Positions 60,802 through 64,000 of a stretch of DNA of 64,000 nucleotides are shown one piece after another. Position 1 is the first letter of the stretch; every line of letters starts with the position of its first letter. Made by a program: the position numbers and the translations under genes. The stretch is from contig NZ_JADEWO010000033.1 of the NCBI RefSeq assembly GCF_015207605.1, positions 18,644 through 82,643 of the forward strand. Reading direction: 5' to 3'. Source of the stretch: Oculatella sp. LEGE 06141. Its GTDB lineage: Bacteria > Cyanobacteriota > Cyanobacteriia > Elainellales > Elainellaceae. The notes beneath the pieces are model-generated. The model was not told the origin of the DNA. It saw only the letters and a program-made list of their open reading frames with translations, and did not search any database.

Positions 60802-61257
60802 GTGATTACTAGAGAAACATCCCCCGAACAGTGTGCCACTCAACTGATGGCGGTTCTTCCGGTTGTGTATCGTTTTATGCGAGCAGAGATGCGGCAACAC
60901 GGGCAACCCTCGCTGTCGTTATCGCAACTGCGAATACTGGGATACCTGAAGTCTCATGGCCATGCCTCTCTCTCTGAACTGGCTGATTATCTGGATGTGA
61001 CCCGGCCAACCATGTCTGTCATGGTTGAGCGGTTGGTGCAGCGAGGGGTAGTGGATCGAACGAATGACCCGCAGGAGCGCCGACGAGTGGTGCTGACGGT
61101 CACTGCTGCGGGGGCGCAGTGTTTCCAACATGCTTTTGAGGCCACCTGTACGCGAGTTGCTGAGGTGCTCACGGGGCTTTCCGAGGTGCAATTGCATCAG
61201 GTAATGCAAGGGTTAGAGCAGTTGGAAGAAGCTTTTGCTGAGACGAACGTTCTTTAA
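60802..61257 (+). CDS. MarR-family transcriptional regulator
   Basis: A 151-residue dimeric winged-helix repressor starting at GTG. The recognition region is SLSELADYLDVTRPTMSVMVERLVQRGVVDRTNDPQERRRVVLTVTAAG (about residues 58-107), including the wing. It is 20 bp before an ABC exporter pair on the same strand, so it most likely controls that exporter and responds to a small ligand or oxidant. Confidence 0.92.
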   Translation: MITRETSPEQCATQLMAVLPVVYRFMRAEMRQHGQPSLSLSQLRILGYLKSHGHASLSELADYLDVTRPTMSVMVERLVQRGVVDRTNDPQERRRVVLTVTAAGAQCFQHAFEATCTRVAEVLTGLSEVQLHQVMQGLEQLEEAFAETNVL

Positions 61258-61277
61258 GTTTTGCAAGAGGAAACGGG

Positions 61278-62075
61278 ATGGCAGTTGTAGAAACGCACAA
61301 CCTAACCAAACGATTTGGGCAACAAACCGCTGTGGATCGTCTTACCCTTGCCGTTGAGACAGGTGAGGTGTTTGGTCTATTAGGGCCGAACGGGGCGGGA
61401 AAAAGCACTGTGATCAAAATGCTGACTACTTTAATTCCGGCTACAACCGGGGCGGCTCGTGTTGCCGGATTTGATGTTAGCCGCGATCGCACCACTGTAC
61501 AACGGTTGATTGGCTATGTGCCCCAGGCTCTATCGGTAGACGGCACCCTGACGGGGTACGAGAATTTGCTCGTCGTAGCGAAATTGTATAACGTTCCCCG
61601 TGCCAAACGCCTGTCTCGCGTCCGCAGTGCGTTGTCCTATGTGGGACTGGCCGATGTGGCCGATCGGCTGGTGCGAACCTACTCGGGTGGCATGATTCGT
61701 CGCCTGGAGATTGCTCAAGCGTTGCTGCACCATCCCAGGGTTTTGTTTATGGATGAACCAACTGTGGGACTCGACCCGGTGGCACGTAAGGCCATGTGGG
61801 AACTGGTGCAGCAACTTCGTGCCGACTATGGCACCACCATTTTCTTGACCACTCACTTTATGGATGAAGCGGACACGCTGTGCGATCGCGTCGCAATTAT
61901 GCATCTGGGGCAGGTGGTCGTAACGGGGACACCCCAGGAATTAAAGACATCGGTAAAGGAACAAGATGCCTCTCTTGATGATGTGTTTATTCATTACACC
62001 GGAGATTATTTAGCAGCGGCAGGAGATTATCGTGATACCTCGGCAACAAGACGTACAGCGCAACGACTCGGATAA
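61278..62075 (+). CDS. ABC transporter ATP-binding protein (DrrA-like)
   Basis: A 265-residue ATPase. Walker A GPNGAGKST near residue 40, signature YSGGMIRRLEIAQALLHHP, Walker B VLFMDEPTVGLD and the H-loop THFMDEADTLCD are intact. The family (DrrA/NodI-like) drives export of drugs, lipids or polysaccharides. The GTG of the permease gene overlaps its end by 44 bp, so the two are translationally coupled. AGAGGAAACGGG precedes the ATG. Confidence 0.93.
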   Translation: MAVVETHNLTKRFGQQTAVDRLTLAVETGEVFGLLGPNGAGKSTVIKMLTTLIPATTGAARVAGFDVSRDRTTVQRLIGYVPQALSVDGTLTGYENLLVVAKLYNVPRAKRLSRVRSALSYVGLADVADRLVRTYSGGMIRRLEIAQALLHHPRVLFMDEPTVGLDPVARKAMWELVQQLRADYGTTIFLTTHFMDEADTLCDRVAIMHLGQVVVTGTPQELKTSVKEQDASLDDVFIHYTGDYLAAAGDYRDTSATRRTAQRLG

Positions 62076-62880
62076 ATGGCTCAACGATCGCCCTACTCTG
62101 GCAGGCAATGTCGCTGAATTCATTTACAAAACCTTTGTGGTCACCGAGTTAGAAGTCAGAAAATTGGGTCATGACCCAACTCAGCTATTTACACGGGCGG
62201 TACAACCTGCACTATGGCTGCTGGTGTTTGGGCAGGTGTTCACTCGGATTCGGGCGATTCCTACTGGGAATCTCAGCTACATCGACTTCATGACTCCTGG
62301 GATTCTGGCACAGAGTATCCTGTTCATGGCCATTTTCAATGGATTGTCGATTATCTGGGAACGAGATCTGGGAATTTTGCACAAGCTGCTGGTCAGTCCT
62401 ACGCCTCGTGTGGCGCTGGTGCTGGGTAAGGCGATCGCGGCTGGCATCCGTAGCCTGTCACAAGCGATATTGATTTACGGATTGGGGTATTTGCTGGGTG
62501 TCGGCATTGATTGGGGATTGCTGTCGCTCCTGGGGGTTATTGCTGCTGTCCTGCTGGGAGCCTCATTGTTTTCTACCCTATCGTTAATTGTGGCATGTTT
62601 AGTGAAAACTCACGAACGGTTCATGGGCATTGGTCAGTTGTTAACTATGCCGCTGTTCTTTGCCAGCAATGCCATTTACCCGATCGAAATCATGCCGCCC
62701 TGGCTTCAGGTTCTCTCATACATTAACCCGCTAACGTATTTGGTCGATGTTTTACGGAGTTTGATGCTGTTGGGTGAAACCAGCACGTACTCATTGACGC
62801 TCGATTTTGGCATCCTGCTAGCAGTGACTGCCGTGTTATCTATCATCTGCGGGCGGCTTTATCCCAATCTGGTGCGGTAA
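62032..62880 (+). CDS. ABC-2 type permease (DrrB/NodJ-like)
   Basis: A 282-residue membrane protein with six hydrophobic helices, starting at GTG and overlapping the ATPase gene. The ABC-2 signature is LASNA-like FASNAIYPIEIMPPWLQVLSYINPLTYLVDVLR near residues 210-245. It forms the pore of the exporter with the preceding ATPase, under the MarR regulator. The exported compound is unknown. Confidence 0.9.
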   Translation: MIPRQQDVQRNDSDKWLNDRPTLAGNVAEFIYKTFVVTELEVRKLGHDPTQLFTRAVQPALWLLVFGQVFTRIRAIPTGNLSYIDFMTPGILAQSILFMAIFNGLSIIWERDLGILHKLLVSPTPRVALVLGKAIAAGIRSLSQAILIYGLGYLLGVGIDWGLLSLLGVIAAVLLGASLFSTLSLIVACLVKTHERFMGIGQLLTMPLFFASNAIYPIEIMPPWLQVLSYINPLTYLVDVLRSLMLLGETSTYSLTLDFGILLAVTAVLSIICGRLYPNLVR

Positions 62881-62894
62881 GTTTGGACAATTTA

Positions 62895-63007
62895 GGGCTC
62901 TTACGCGAATTTGGTGATCTTGGTTATTGAAAGTTCTCTAAACCCTTGAGTTTACGCCGGCTCTTTTAGCGATCGCATCTCATTTCACCAAATCTGCGTA
63001 AGAGCCC
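62895..63007. mobile_element. 113-bp element with 23-bp imperfect TIRs
   Basis: GGGCTCTTACGCGAATTTGG continues to TGA at 62917 and is inverted at 62985-63007 with two adjacent mismatches (GA versus AG). The interior has no ORF. It is flanked by TTTA on the left and AAAT on the right. It could be a MITE or a solo remnant of an insertion sequence. Confidence 0.6.
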
Positions 63008-63163
63008 AAATAGCGTGAAACGCGACACTAAAATTACTGCTATGCAAGCATTTCAAGCTCTCGCAACCGCGGTCATGGATCTCCGGATCGAGGTCAAATT
63101 GCGCCGAACGCGACACCATTGCTCTAGAATTTTATTGCTGTGACTTGATGGTCCGAAGTATTG

Positions 63164-63364
63164 CTATTTCAAAGCAAAAGTTAAACCACAAGCTAATCCA
63201 GAAATGACGCAAAAAGCTATTGACTGTAGCAATGTCAACTCTTCAGATTGCCAGACCAAAAATGTTGACAATCCTATTCCCGTAACAGCACCGTAGCCAA
63301 AATAGAAAACTGTTTTAAGCGAGATAAGTTTTTTACAGGACATATCCTTGTCAGGGTCAGGCAT
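63164..63364 (-). CDS. Small two-helix membrane protein
   Basis: A 66-residue protein with two hydrophobic helices (VFYFGYGAVTGIGLSTFLVW and LLQSIAFCVISGLACGLTFAL) joined by a short acidic turn, and a basic/acidic N-terminal stretch. GAGAGAATAAG lies before the ATG at 63364. The family is not recognised. It lies between the ABC exporter operon and an insertion sequence. Confidence 0.5.
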   Translation of the reverse strand: MPDPDKDMSCKKLISLKTVFYFGYGAVTGIGLSTFLVWQSEELTLLQSIAFCVISGLACGLTFALK

Positions 63365-63518
63365 AATGTCTTATTCTCTCAATTGATTTTTTTAGCGATG
63401 ATTACGCTTTAGCCTACGTAACGATATTTATAACCAACGGTAAGTTATTTTATCGTAACTGTTCAAGGGGTTGAAAAAGGGAATTGAGAAAATCGAGAGG
63501 TGCTGCTAGGCTAACAAG

Positions 63519-64000
63519 ATGGAAGAGAACCCTGTCCCCTCCATCAATGATGTTAGCCAATCGGACTGGGACAAGACCCCAGAGAGTGTCAAGCGGTTGG
63601 TGGCAAATTTGATTGAGCAATTTGCCAAACGAGTAGAGCAGCTAGAGAGCCAATACCAGGAGTTAAAGGCAGAGAACCAATTGCTCAAAGAGCAGGTGCA
63701 GCAGAATAGCAACAATTCCTCCAAACCTCCGTCTCAGGATCAGGGTAAAGGATTCAAACCTAAAGAGAGAAAACAGGGAAGCAAGAAACGTGGGGGACAA
63801 CCTGGGCATGAAGGACACGAACGTCCTTTTTATCCAGTGGAGCAATGTCAGAGCATAGAGGATTATTACCCAGGTGAATGCATCCATTGTGGCGAGGCGT
63901 TAGCGGGGGAAGATAGTGAGCCTTACCGGATTCAAACGATTGAGATTCCTAAACTTTTGCCTGAAGTGAGAGAACATCGCTTTCACGCTTTGAGATGTGA
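63519..64000 (+). CDS. IS66-family transposase, N-terminal part (cut by window end)
   Basis: The reading frame opens at ATG 63519 and runs out of the window without a stop (about 160 residues seen). A coiled coil (LIEQFAKRVEQLESQYQELKAENQLLKEQVQ, about 28-58) is followed by NNSSKPPSQD, then KRGGQPGHEGH and a zinc-finger-like C-x2-C (CIHCGE). These are the hallmarks of the N-terminus of IS66 TnpC transposases. The catalytic DDE domain would lie beyond 64000. Confidence 0.88.
   Translation, partial: MEENPVPSINDVSQSDWDKTPESVKRLVANLIEQFAKRVEQLESQYQELKAENQLLKEQVQQNSNNSSKPPSQDQGKGFKPKERKQGSKKRGGQPGHEGHERPFYPVEQCQSIEDYYPGECIHCGEALAGEDSEPYRIQTIEIPKLLPEVREHRFHALRC

Overview
The window is chromosomal DNA of a cyanobacterium. 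The octamer GCGATCGC (HIP1) is scattered through genes and spacers. MenB, DUF3134, a DesC-like desaturase, a PixJ-like photoreceptor-type chemoreceptor and MdpB-like tail-collar proteins all fit that group. The small dispersed hairpin repeats suggest a filamentous or Leptolyngbya/Oscillatoria-like lineage, but this is inference. I found no rRNA, tRNA or CRISPR array.

Layout. 0-6.3 kb: PAT-type MFS permease, family 2 glycosyltransferase, alpha/beta hydrolase, DinB protein, PQQ-type sugar dehydrogenase lipoprotein. 6.3-8.5 kb: gene-poor, with repeats and a decayed ORF. 8.5-12.8 kb: secreted di-haem cytochrome c and a vanadium haloperoxidase. 13.0-17.9 kb: RTX-repeat protein, then a signalling trio (protein with repeated T-Q/R-hydrophobic-Q motifs, FHA protein, Ser/Thr kinase). 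18.5-24.9 kb: a minus-strand RiPP operon. 25.3-28.0 kb: aminotransferase and glutamate-type dehydrogenase. 28.2-33.5 kb: three tail-collar proteins with a GNAT enzyme, a Tat-exported protein and a GMC oxidoreductase. 33.7-35.3 kb: AT-rich DUF262/HNH protein, probably defence. 36.5-43.7 kb: pirin/LysR pair, small proteins and lipid-modifying enzymes (fatty acid hydroxylase, B12 radical SAM enzyme, desaturase). 44-51 kb: Ca2+-type P-ATPase, degenerate ATPase, AI-2E family permease, MenB. 51.5-56.5 kb: chemoreceptor with cyanobacteriochrome-like GAF domains followed by a CheA-like protein without a kinase domain. 57-64 kb: Mn catalase, nucleotidyltransferase, a lysozyme with three N-terminal repeats, a MarR/ABC-2 exporter operon, and the start of an IS66 transposase at the right edge.

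The strongest candidate for an undescribed system is the RiPP operon at 18466-24848. A 75-residue precursor has an acidic leader ending in Gly-Gly and a 37-residue core with 17 Arg, 2 Lys, 4 Ser, 1 Thr and no Cys. It is followed by a single protein that fuses an APH-type kinase to a HopA1-type lyase. These two activities are separate proteins in class V lanthipeptide and thioamitide pathways. A C39-peptidase ABC exporter and an HlyD adaptor follow. Together they predict phosphorylation and elimination of Ser/Thr, cleavage after GG, and export of a polycationic peptide. With no Cys in the core, a lanthionine product is not possible from this precursor alone.

A second candidate is the chemoreceptor/pseudo-CheA pair at 51554-56475. 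Two near-identical GAF domains keep the DPCF and downstream Cys of DXCF cyanobacteriochromes with 28-residue spacing. The receptor signalling tip and the CheA-like HPt site are both degenerate. All functional statements rest on reading the sequence; no searches were run.
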